DNA from: Desulfovibrionales bacterium
Lineage (GTDB): Bacteria; Desulfobacterota; Desulfovibrionia; Desulfovibrionales; Desulfomicrobiaceae
Length of the DNA: 5,121 bases
Reading direction: 5' to 3'
Assembly: GCA_012727515.1 (NCBI GenBank)
Contig: JAAYGZ010000304.1
Span: forward strand, 1 to 5,121
The translations under genes and the position numbers were made by a program. Below are positions 1 through 5,121 of the stretch, piece by piece (position 1 is the first letter of the stretch; every line of letters begins with the position of its first letter). The notes beneath the pieces are model-generated. The model searched no databases, had not been told where the DNA came from, and saw nothing but the letters and a program-made list of their open reading frames with translations.

Positions 1-2
1 AA

Positions 3-152
3 TCCGCAGAGTTCATTATTTTACTTGCCGGGGCAGTGCTGGTCAAGGAAATGGAATACATGGAAACAAGAACACCCTGGCAAAGGTCCGGTTCTGTGTA
101 TCTGCATCATTCAGGCCGTATGAACAATGCCGTTTCAGCCCTTAAATTTTGA
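3..152 (+). CDS. Possible 3' end of an unidentified gene (partial, weak)
   Basis: Reading frame 3 is open from the left edge to a TGA at 150-152 and encodes about 49 residues. It begins with a hydrophobic stretch (FIILLAGAVLV) and continues with a polar tail (KEMEYMETRTPWQRSG). This could be the end of a membrane protein entering from the left. All three forward frames are open for at least 120 bases here, so openness alone proves nothing, and wobble-position GC does not single out this frame. If real, it would end inside the last codons of the convergent regulator gene, with an 11-base overlap. I do not recognise a family. Otherwise this is plain intergenic DNA downstream of the regulator; no clear terminator for the regulator is visible in it. 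Confidence 0.22.
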   Translation, partial: SAEFIILLAGAVLVKEMEYMETRTPWQRSGSVYLHHSGRMNNAVSALKF

Positions 153-825
153 TTTCCCCGTCAGCCAATTCGTGCAGCCTGTCCATGTCGCGCAGAATAA
201 TTTCCTTGCCCTGCACCTCGATCAATCCTTCCTGGGTAAGTTTGCTGAGTACACGCGACAAGGTTTCCTGAGACGCGCCCAGGATATTGGAGAGCACGCC
301 TTTGCTGACGTCCAGCTTGACCCGTGCAGACACAGGCTGCTGGGATTGCTGATAAATAAGGTACGTGGCCAGGCGCTGGGGGATTTCTTTTAAGGATAGA
401 TTTTCAATGAGCACAGTAAATTCGCGCAAGCGTCTGGACAGTACCGCCAGCATATTCATGGCCAGGGATGGGCTGGCCTGGTACAAAGCAATAAGTTTGA
501 CGCGGGGGAAAAAATACAAATGAGAATTGACAAGAGCCTGGGCATTGGCTGGATAGGTCTGACCAGCAAAAACCGGCACTTCACCCAGGGGATCTCCTGG
601 GCCCAGAATGTGTAAAATTTGTTCCCGGCCATCAAAGGAAATCTTGAAGACTTTGACCTGGCCATGAGCCACAACGAAAAAGCCTGTGCCCTGATCTCCT
701 TCATGCACAAGCATGTCTCCTTTTGTGTACTGCCGTAATTCACTGATGCGTTCTAACTGATGTACTTCATCCTCAGGCAGGCCCTTAAAGAGCAGGCTTT
801 GGGTCATAACTGTATAAAAATTCAT
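142..825 (-). CDS. Crp/Fnr-family transcriptional regulator
   Basis: A 227-residue cytoplasmic DNA-binding regulator, the usual length for the Crp/Fnr family. Residues about 10-120 form the cyclic-nucleotide-binding-type beta-roll (G36-D37, EGD at 42-44, the G55-Q-V-K-V strand, and the GD..GE motif at 77-82 followed by VPVFAG). A long dimerisation helix follows (about 121-145). The C-terminal winged helix-turn-helix covers about 146-212; its recognition helix has the family signature SQETLSRVLSKL (185-196), including E187 and R191. There is no cysteine in the protein, so an FNR-type iron-sulfur cluster is excluded. The Arg-Ser pair that binds cAMP phosphate in E. coli CRP appears replaced by Pro-Ala (92-93), so cAMP is an unlikely ligand; heme, a redox signal or another effector is possible. 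The ATG at 825 is chosen because an AGG/AGGA ribosome-binding sequence lies just upstream; the internal ATG at 807 has none. The gene is divergent from the fused membrane enzyme, which makes that gene a candidate target. The subfamily (HcpR, Dnr or other) cannot be set from sequence reading alone. Confidence 0.93.
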   Translation of the reverse strand: MNFYTVMTQSLLFKGLPEDEVHQLERISELRQYTKGDMLVHEGDQGTGFFVVAHGQVKVFKISFDGREQILHILGPGDPLGEVPVFAGQTYPANAQALVNSHLYFFPRVKLIALYQASPSLAMNMLAVLSRRLREFTVLIENLSLKEIPQRLATYLIYQQSQQPVSARVKLDVSKGVLSNILGASQETLSRVLSKLTQEGLIEVQGKEIILRDMDRLHELADGEIKI

Positions 826-828
826 GTA

Positions 829-836
829 TCCTACCT
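829..836 (-). promoter_or_regulatory. Ribosome-binding site of the Crp/Fnr regulator
   Basis: On the minus strand, AGGTAGGA sits immediately before the ATG at 825. The first AGG is 8 bases from the start codon and the second, AGGA, only 3 bases away. The first has normal spacing and supports the annotated start. Confidence 0.65.
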
Positions 837-857
837 GGTAAAAAACAAAAAAGTTCT

Positions 858-894
858 CTGTACCTATGTCATGGTAGCGCCATTATGTGTACAG
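858..894. promoter_or_regulatory. Imperfect inverted repeat, candidate operator or leader hairpin of the regulator gene
   Basis: Outer arms CTGTAC (858-863) and GTACAG (889-894) are perfect complements. Inner arms ATGG (871-874) and CCAT (880-883) flank a 5-base centre, TAGCG. The two arm pairs are centred one base apart, so the symmetry has a small slip. On the minus strand a weak -10-like CATAAT (887 to 882) overlaps the right part, which would suit an operator for autoregulation. Also on the minus strand, the repeat is followed five bases later by T6-G-T6 (852 to 840) before the ribosome-binding site, so it resembles a leader hairpin with a U-rich tail. The two readings exclude each other unless transcription begins upstream of 894. 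No good -35 box was found. Confidence 0.4.
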
Positions 895-1125
895 CATACG
901 GCTGACCCGAACCAAGGTCCAGTACGATCAGGCCTGGGCAGGAAAAATTGTGGATATGGCATAGGTAGTTATACGGTTTGCGCAGCCTTGACATGGACTT
1001 CAATTAGAAAGACAGCCCAGGCGGTTTGCTGATACAGCAGTGTGCAGACTGGCTGGCCCTGCGCGCAGAAGCTAAGGAAATCATATCATTGCCACGCAGG
1101 TTACGCCCGGCACTGAGCTGTTGCC

Positions 1126-1140
1126 ATGTACGCAGTACAT
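1126..1140. promoter_or_regulatory. 15-base palindrome upstream of the membrane enzyme gene
   Basis: ATGTAC and GTACAT are perfect 6-base inverted arms around a 3-base centre, GCA. It ends 25 bases before the ATG at 1166. It may be a protein-binding site at or near the transcription start, or a small leader hairpin. Its TGTAC/GTACA half-sites resemble the outer arms of the inverted repeat at 858-894. It does not match the classical CRP (TGTGA-N6-TCACA) or FNR (TTGAT-N4-ATCAA) consensus. Confidence 0.35.
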
Positions 1141-1155
1141 TCTGAAGAAAGTCAT

Positions 1156-1159
1156 GGAG
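1156..1159 (+). promoter_or_regulatory. Ribosome-binding site that decides the start of the fused membrane enzyme
   Basis: GGAG lies 6 bases before the ATG at 1166, a standard spacing. The longer in-frame alternatives are a TTG at 1121 and an ATG at 1154. Neither has an equally good site (only an AAGAAAG run precedes the ATG at 1154). From 1166 the protein begins MSKKQGNTGLAKR, a positively charged lead-in to the first membrane helix. Confidence 0.65.
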
Positions 1160-1165
1160 ATATGG

Positions 1166-3688
1166 ATGAGCAAAAAGCAAGGAAATACAGGATTGGCAAA
1201 AAGAATCCAGGCACTGTTGGTGCTGATTTTTATGGTATCCGGAGCCTGTGCCCTGGCCTATCAGGTTGTGTGGATCCGCATGTTGTCGCTGGTATTTGGC
1301 AGTACGCATCAGGCCATTGCCACGGTTTTGGCCATGTTCATGCTGGGCCTTGCTCTGGGGAGTTTTGTGGCTGGCAAATGGGTGCTCAGAATTCATAATT
1401 GTGGCCGGGCCTATGGAGGTATTGAAATAATTCTGGGCGGGTATGCGCTGGCATTTCCCTTTTTGCTGAACAGCGTAGCTCGTGTGTACTGGCATCTCTT
1501 TCCGTACACGCATAGTATGGCGCTTGCAGATACCCTGGTTCGAGTAGGTCTTGCTGCTGTAGTGCTTTTGCCGCCCACTGTACTTATGGGAGCAACTCTG
1601 CCGCTTCTTGTTCAGTATATTGAGAAAAATAACAAAAAAATCGGCAGGAAAACAGGGCTTCTCTATGGCATAAATACCATTGGTGCTGCTGGCGGCGCCT
1701 TTGTCAGTGCGTTTTTCATGATTCCATATTATGGTCTTACTGTGACCATTTATTTTTTTGCAGCGCTCAATATTGCTGTTGGCCTGCTCTGTGTTGCCCT
1801 GCTGCGCCAACAGACCTCATCTCCTGTACAGCCTGCTCCTGTGGTCAAACATACAAATACTCCAGTATCTGCTGTGCAGGCTGAGACATCCATCCCCCTG
1901 CTGGTAACTGTGCTTTTTCTGGCCGGCAGCGTTGGCATGTTTCTGGAAAACGGCTGGAGCCATGCTCTTGTCCTGGTCTTTGGCACATCTGTCTATGCTT
2001 TTGCCACCATGTTGACCACGTATTTGCTGGGCCTGGCCAGTGGCTGTGTGGTGGCGTCACGATTTGCAGAGCGCATCCGCTCTGCTGATGTGCTGGCCTG
2101 GCTGCTTCTTGGCAATGGGCTGGCCATTCTTGTTTCCACTCCGCTCATTGGAGCATTGCCCGGCTGGTTTGTTTCTGTTTTCGGCAACATGCAGGCCAAG
2201 TGGCAGGTGGTCATGGCCAAGGAATTTCTGGCCTGTGCCGGACTGATGTTTATCCCCACATTTCTCAATGGGGCGCTTTTTCCCATTTGCCTGCATTTCA
2301 TGGCCCAGACACAACAGCGCCAAAGCCAGGCCACAGGAACCAACACCTCATACGCCTATGTGTGGAATACCTGTGGCAGTATCAGCGGCGCATTGCTGGC
2401 GGGTTTTGTGCTTATTCCTTTTCTTGGCACTGAACGCTGTTTGTTGCTTGCGGCAACAGTCATCCTGCTTGCAGGCGCAGGCGTGCTTGCGGCACGCGGC
2501 AAGGCCATGTCACTGCGTACTATGGGCGCAGGAGCCATTGCCCTGGGCGCAGTAAGCCTGCCTTTTGCAGCCATGACCTGGGACGCGGTGACCATGAACT
2601 CCGGGGTGTATGTATATTCCAGATTTTTTGCAGGCCAGGACGGGCTGGCCAAGGAAATGAAGAAGTACGATCTTGTGTATTACCGGGAAGGATCTGCCAG
2701 TGTCGCAGTTTTTGAGTCCACCACAGGGGACCGTTTTCTGCGTGTCAACGGCAAGACAGACGGGTCCAGCGAAGGAGACAATACAACCCAGATGCTGCTG
2801 GGATATTTACCATACCTGTATGCCAGGGATGTTGCTTCATCCCTGGTCATTGGCCTGGGAACAGGGATAACCTCTGGCTGTGTGCTGGATCTTCCGGTCA
2901 ACTCTCTGGAATCCATTGAGATTTCACCAGAAGTCATTGGGGCTGCGCCATTTTTTCAGGCACTGAGTGCCAATGTTTTTACAGATCCGCGTTCTGTTGT
3001 GCGGGAGCTGGATGGACGAACCTGGCTGGCTGCCATGCCCAACACCTATGATATGATTATTTCCGAACCATCCAATCCGTGGCAAACCGGTAATGCCAAT
3101 CTGTTTACCACAGAATTTTTTCATATTGCGGCTGAAAAATTGCGTGCAGGCGGAGTGCTCTGCCAATGGCTCCCTTATTATAATATGGATAGTTCACATT
3201 TTAAGCTTATTCTGGCTTCACTCAAATCTGTTTTTCCATATATTCATCTGTGGATGTCAGCCACAGATACATTTCTGCTCAGTTCTCAAGAGCCTCTTTC
3301 CATCAATATGAATCGTGTTCATGATCTTTTTACAGAACATACATCAGCAGATAAATTGCGCTCCATTGGCATAACAGATCCGGCATCTTTACTTGGATTT
3401 TATTACCTGGATACCAAGGCCATTGAAAAAATGACAGAGGGTATAACAATGCGCAATACGGATTCTTTTCCTGTTGTTGAATTTCATTCTCCAAAATACC
3501 TGCTTGGCCCTAATCGGCCTGATGTGTTTTTTGCTATTTTAGATGAATCATATCAGAGTGCTCTGCCTATAGAGGGCGGGGAAATAGATACATTCAAGCG
3601 CGTTCTTAGTCGCAGGCAGTTTTTTGATCGCTGGCGCATTCCCCAGCCGGTAACAGACCAGATGATACACAAGGCCATAACACAATAA
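1166..3688 (+). CDS. Fused membrane transporter-like / spermidine-synthase-like protein
   Basis: An 840-residue inner-membrane protein of the 'fused MFS/spermidine synthase' type. Residues about 14-470 carry some 13 hydrophobic segments. The first twelve form two related six-helix halves: LVFG at 42-45 and 270-273, W36 and W264, LGLA at 60-63 and 288-291, MGAT and NGAL proline-rich segments (about 135-148 and 361-376), and NT.G motifs (170-173 and 401-404). The C-terminal half (about 477-810) follows the spermidine-synthase fold: a SAM-type loop GLGTG (563-567), the acidic strand end E585, DGR (616-618), YDMIISEPSNPW (628-639), the LFTTEFF segment (646-652), a GVLCQWLPYY segment and a terminal NTD/VVEF motif. 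These match the fused family rather than cytosolic SpeE. The usual aminopropyltransferase signatures (GGGDGG, catalytic D..DP, YHE) are absent or altered, so polyamine synthesis should not be assumed; substrate and reaction are unknown. The start at 1166 is favoured over a TTG at 1121. Positions 3181-3540 are AT-rich (about 38% GC) against about 56% in 2341-2640. Divergent from the Crp/Fnr regulator, convergent with the ATL gene. Confidence 0.88.
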   Translation: MSKKQGNTGLAKRIQALLVLIFMVSGACALAYQVVWIRMLSLVFGSTHQAIATVLAMFMLGLALGSFVAGKWVLRIHNCGRAYGGIEIILGGYALAFPFLLNSVARVYWHLFPYTHSMALADTLVRVGLAAVVLLPPTVLMGATLPLLVQYIEKNNKKIGRKTGLLYGINTIGAAGGAFVSAFFMIPYYGLTVTIYFFAALNIAVGLLCVALLRQQTSSPVQPAPVVKHTNTPVSAVQAETSIPLLVTVLFLAGSVGMFLENGWSHALVLVFGTSVYAFATMLTTYLLGLASGCVVASRFAERIRSADVLAWLLLGNGLAILVSTPLIGALPGWFVSVFGNMQAKWQVVMAKEFLACAGLMFIPTFLNGALFPICLHFMAQTQQRQSQATGTNTSYAYVWNTCGSISGALLAGFVLIPFLGTERCLLLAATVILLAGAGVLAARGKAMSLRTMGAGAIALGAVSLPFAAMTWDAVTMNSGVYVYSRFFAGQDGLAKEMKKYDLVYYREGSASVAVFESTTGDRFLRVNGKTDGSSEGDNTTQMLLGYLPYLYARDVASSLVIGLGTGITSGCVLDLPVNSLESIEISPEVIGAAPFFQALSANVFTDPRSVVRELDGRTWLAAMPNTYDMIISEPSNPWQTGNANLFTTEFFHIAAEKLRAGGVLCQWLPYYNMDSSHFKLILASLKSVFPYIHLWMSATDTFLLSSQEPLSINMNRVHDLFTEHTSADKLRSIGITDPASLLGFYYLDTKAIEKMTEGITMRNTDSFPVVEFHSPKYLLGPNRPDVFFAILDESYQSALPIEGGEIDTFKRVLSRRQFFDRWRIPQPVTDQMIHKAITQ

Positions 3689-3691
3689 CCG

Positions 3692-3723
3692 TGCAGTATC
3701 TGTACTTCTCTGCATTGTTTTTT
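3692..3723 (+). terminator. Possible weak intrinsic terminator of the fused membrane enzyme
   Basis: Four bases after the stop codon, TGCAG (3692-3696) can pair with CTGCA (3710-3714) over a 13-base loop, followed by TTG and six T (3718-3723). A competing smaller hairpin, GTGCAG/CTGTAC (one G-U pair), lies in the same place. The stem is short, so the call is tentative. The T-run overlaps the stop codon of the convergent ATL gene. Confidence 0.35.
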
Positions 3724-4066
3724 AAGGAACCGGACGCCATAGAAATATCTCCAGGTCTATGACTCCGGACTCATCAACTGCAATGCCTTCTGCGGCAAGA
3801 AGCCGCTGCTGTTCGTAAAAACCACTGCCTGCACGCAGTGCAATGCGGCCCTCCCGATTTACAACCCTGTGCCAGGGCAGATTATGAGACTGAGAGCAGG
3901 TGTGCAGAACACGCACCACCTGCCTGGCAGCCCGCCTGTTTCCGGCCATGGCTGCAATTTGGCCATAGGTGGCAACATATCCATGCGGAATACTGGAAAT
4001 GATCGCACGAGCGCGGTCAGTAAAAGAAGGCAGGGACATGGAGGGAGTAGTAGTGCGTTGTGGCAT
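3722..4066 (-). CDS. atl: Alkyltransferase-like (ATL) DNA-damage-binding protein
   Basis: A 114-residue protein matching the DNA-binding domain of O6-alkylguanine-DNA alkyltransferases, in which the reactive-cysteine motif PCHR is replaced by PWHR (64-67). This is the hallmark of ATL proteins (E. coli YbaZ, S. pombe Atl1). They bind O6-alkylguanine without repairing it and pass the lesion to nucleotide excision repair (established knowledge). The nucleotide-flipping tyrosine (Y34, in VATYGQIA), the arginine finger (R48, in RRAARQV) and W65 have the same spacing as Y25/R39/W56 of Atl1. The helix-turn-helix is about 31-54, and the conserved RVVNREGRI and GFYEQQRLLAAEGI segments follow. The ATG at 4066 is the first start after an in-frame TGA. 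A weak AGG lies close upstream, and the internal ATG at 4039 has no ribosome-binding site. It lies 97 bases downstream of the permease gene on the same strand and may be co-transcribed. Convergent with the fused membrane enzyme across 33 bases. Confidence 0.93.
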   Translation of the reverse strand: MPQRTTTPSMSLPSFTDRARAIISSIPHGYVATYGQIAAMAGNRRAARQVVRVLHTCSQSHNLPWHRVVNREGRIALRAGSGFYEQQRLLAAEGIAVDESGVIDLEIFLWRPVP

Positions 4067-4163
4067 GGCCTGGCTGTTACGCTGGCCGGGCCAAAGTCAC
4101 AAGCCACTGCTTTTTTACGAGGGATTGGCGTGCTTGTGTACACCAGTTTTGTACGGGTTATCT

Positions 4164-4904
4164 TCAGCGAGGCAGGGCGCTCCACAGCATGTTCAGGCCC
4201 ATGAACAGAATCATGACAAAGAGGATGCGTCGAAACTGGCCTTCGCCAAAGCGCCTGGACATGCGGATGCCAGCCCAACCCCCAAGAATAACCGCAGGAA
4301 GAGCCACGGCAAAAAGAGTCAGGGCGCGGAGTGAGTACAGACCGGAAAAACCATGTGCAGCCACGATGAACAGGCCGCTGACAATAAAAAAAGCGCCGAG
4401 TGCGGCCTTGATCTGATGCTGGGAACCACCACGTAAACTCAAATACACAGCCAAAGGCGGTCCGTTAAAGCCAAAGGCTGTGCCCAGGCTGGTGGAAAGA
4501 AACCCTGTTAACGCGCCCCAGCCCGCAGCCAGGCGTCTGGCATGGGGCTGTGCACTGCCCAGGCCCCAGAGCGCGTAGCCAGCAAGCAGAACCCCCAGAC
4601 CCATTTTGAGCCAGGATTCCGGAAAATGCCGCAGGAGGACAATGCCTGTCAGCGCACCGGGCAAAGCACCAAGAAAAAGCGCCCTGATACCGGACGTGTC
4701 CAGATGGGCGCGATAGCTCCAGGCCATCTGAACATTCAGGGACAGCACCACCAGGCCACAGGTTGGCACTGCTGTGCGCATATCCAGCCCCAAGGCCACA
4801 ACAGGCATGGCCACCAGAGCTGCGCCAAAACCAACAATACCATTAATGAATCCGCCCAGCAGCCAGCCCGCCAGGGTCATCAAAATGGCGTGTGTCATGT
4901 CCAT
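4164..4904 (-). CDS. TauE/SafE-family membrane permease (probable anion/sulfur-compound exporter)
   Basis: A 246-residue, strongly hydrophobic protein of the usual length for the TauE/SafE (DUF81) family, whose members move sulfite, sulfoacetate or other small organic anions across the inner membrane. Roughly eight membrane segments are visible. Two glycine-rich repeat signatures occur: GGFINGIVGFGAALVAMP (17-34) begins the first half, and TGFLSTSLGTAFGFNGPPLA (133-152) begins the second. The C-terminal end, GWAGIRMSRRF then FRRILFVMILFMGLNML, is typical of the family. The substrate cannot be told from the sequence. The ATG at 4904 is the first start; its ribosome-binding site is weak (a GGA 11 bases upstream), and a second ATG six bases on (codon 3) is an alternative. 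A hairpin and a dispersed repeat lie upstream. The ATL gene follows after 97 bases; I see no terminator with a U-tract between them, so a shared transcript is possible. Confidence 0.9.
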   Translation of the reverse strand: MDMTHAILMTLAGWLLGGFINGIVGFGAALVAMPVVALGLDMRTAVPTCGLVVLSLNVQMAWSYRAHLDTSGIRALFLGALPGALTGIVLLRHFPESWLKMGLGVLLAGYALWGLGSAQPHARRLAAGWGALTGFLSTSLGTAFGFNGPPLAVYLSLRGGSQHQIKAALGAFFIVSGLFIVAAHGFSGLYSLRALTLFAVALPAVILGGWAGIRMSRRFGEGQFRRILFVMILFMGLNMLWSALPR

Positions 4905-4944
4905 ATGTTCAGGATTCCAATAAAAGGGGAGAAAAGAGGGTTTT

Positions 4945-4971
4945 CGGAGAGCGCCTGGTCAGCGCCCTCCG
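4945..4971 (-). other. 10-bp hairpin in the leader of the TauE/SafE gene
   Basis: CGGAGAGCGC (4945-4954) and GCGCCCTCCG (4962-4971) flank a 7-base loop. Read as minus-strand RNA all ten pairs form (nine Watson-Crick and one G-U); read as plus-strand RNA the same position is an A-C mismatch. The hairpin therefore fits a transcript running towards the permease gene, whose start is 40 bases further on. No U-tract follows directly (AAAACCCTCTTTT comes next on the minus strand), so it is not a standard terminator. It may shape translation or stability of the leader, or be the terminator-like end of something upstream. Confidence 0.4.
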
Positions 4972-5007
4972 CGCCAGTGCTAAGGATATGCTGATTAAAC
5001 CGGAATT

Positions 5008-5121
5008 CGTCATTGCGACCGCGAGGAATCGAAGCGGGAAGCAATCCAAAATTATTGATTTAGCAATACGTTACAGATTGCCGCGTCGCTACGCTCTACC
5101 CATAGGGCATAAACTCGCAAT
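5008..5121. repeat. Palindromic dispersed repeat of the 'GTCATTGCGA' type, cut by the window edge
   Basis: The left arm starts CGTCATTGCGA (5008-5018) and ends GCAATC (5041-5046). An AT-rich centre follows (5047-5075). The right arm starts GATTGC (5076-5081), runs through GTCGCTACGCTC (5085-5096) and ends TCGCAAT (5115-5121), the exact complement of ATTGCGA at 5012-5018. The outer and inner ends are thus inverted repeats, while the middles of the arms have drifted. From memory, non-coding repeats with ends like GTCATTGCGAG and GAAGCAATC are scattered between genes in many proteobacteria, including Desulfovibrio relatives. The right arm seems to carry about 17 extra bases (5097-5113, with CCCATAGGG at its centre). 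No coding capacity is seen. The element probably ends a few bases beyond the window. Confidence 0.65.

Larger units (their letters stand above)
826..1165. other. Divergent intergenic region (340 bases)
   Basis: This stretch separates the leftward regulator from the rightward membrane enzyme and should hold both promoters. It contains an A-rich run (two blocks of six A, 840-852), an imperfect inverted repeat (858-894), a perfect TTGACA hexamer at 988-993 with no convincing -10 box 16-18 bases downstream, a small 5-bp hairpin (TGCTG/CAGCA, 1027-1039) and a 15-base palindrome (1126-1140). A 39-codon frame from a TTG at 1026 to a TGA at 1143 has no ATG and no properly spaced ribosome-binding site, so I do not call it a gene. 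No tRNA or riboswitch fold is recognised. Confidence 0.6.

Noticed and set aside
988..1004. TTGACA followed by TCAA, resembling a -35 box or an FNR-type site
   Set aside because: There is no -10 hexamer at 16-18 bases, and TTGA-N8-TCAA is two bases longer than the FNR consensus spacing.
858..1140. Many GTAC tetramers, suggesting a repeated regulator half-site
   Set aside because: I found about 20 GTAC in the window, near the number expected by chance for 5 kb, and many are inside genes. Only the two symmetric arrangements were kept.
1026..1145. A 39-codon forward frame with a protein-like look (CADWLALRAEAKEI) upstream of the membrane enzyme
   Set aside because: It has only a TTG start without a spaced ribosome-binding site, no recognisable family, and overlaps the palindrome. 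It might be a gene remnant but cannot be supported.
1004..1810. A 268-codon open frame on the minus strand, antisense to the membrane enzyme
   Set aside because: It lies largely opposite a well-supported gene with clear family motifs. Its product is rich in His, Gln, Ser and Cys with no recognisable domain, which is typical of an antisense shadow.
4067..4163. Short hairpins (TGGC/GCCA and GTAC/GTAC) between the permease and ATL genes as a terminator
   Set aside because: The stems are only 4-5 bp and no U-run follows them on the minus strand; the A-run there is on the wrong side.
3859..4278. A 139-codon minus-strand frame bridging the ATL and permease genes
   Set aside because: It is out of frame with both, and the translation shows no family features, whereas the two flanking frames have strong matches to known families.
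4542..4994. A 150-codon forward frame across the permease gene
   Set aside because: It is antisense to the TauE/SafE gene. The product is a Gln/His-rich low-order sequence without motifs, and no ribosome-binding site supports it.

Overview
This window most resembles a Gram-negative bacterium, probably a deltaproteobacterium of the Desulfovibrio type. That placement rests on the style of the proteins (a Crp/Fnr regulator without cysteines, a fused membrane/spermidine-synthase-like protein, a TauE/SafE-type exporter), on base composition that swings from about 38% to 70% GC, and on a 'GTCATTGCGA'-type dispersed repeat. It is an inference; there is no rRNA or tRNA to anchor it.

Layout: (1) Positions 1-141 are a short left edge that may hold the last codons of a rightward gene. 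(2) 142-825, minus strand: a complete Crp/Fnr-family transcription regulator. (3) 826-1165: a 340-base divergent intergenic region with two inverted repeats that could be operators. (4) 1166-3688, plus strand: an 840-residue membrane protein with two related six-helix halves, a thirteenth hydrophobic segment and a C-terminal spermidine-synthase-like (SAM-fold) domain. (5) 3722-4066, minus strand: an alkyltransferase-like (ATL) DNA-damage-binding protein, convergent with the previous gene. (6) 4164-4904, minus strand: a TauE/SafE-family membrane permease, upstream of the ATL gene on the same strand. (7) 4905-5121: a leader region with a strong hairpin, then the left part of a palindromic dispersed repeat that runs off the window.

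The regulator and the fused membrane enzyme are divergent across a shared region containing palindromes, so local control of the pair by the regulator is plausible but unproven. The permease and ATL genes may share a transcript (97-base gap) but have no obvious functional link. I see no CRISPR array, transposase, phage gene or tRNA. The best candidate for unexplored biology is the membrane-anchored spermidine-synthase-like protein, which lacks the expected aminopropyltransferase active-site signature. No clearly new multi-gene system is visible.
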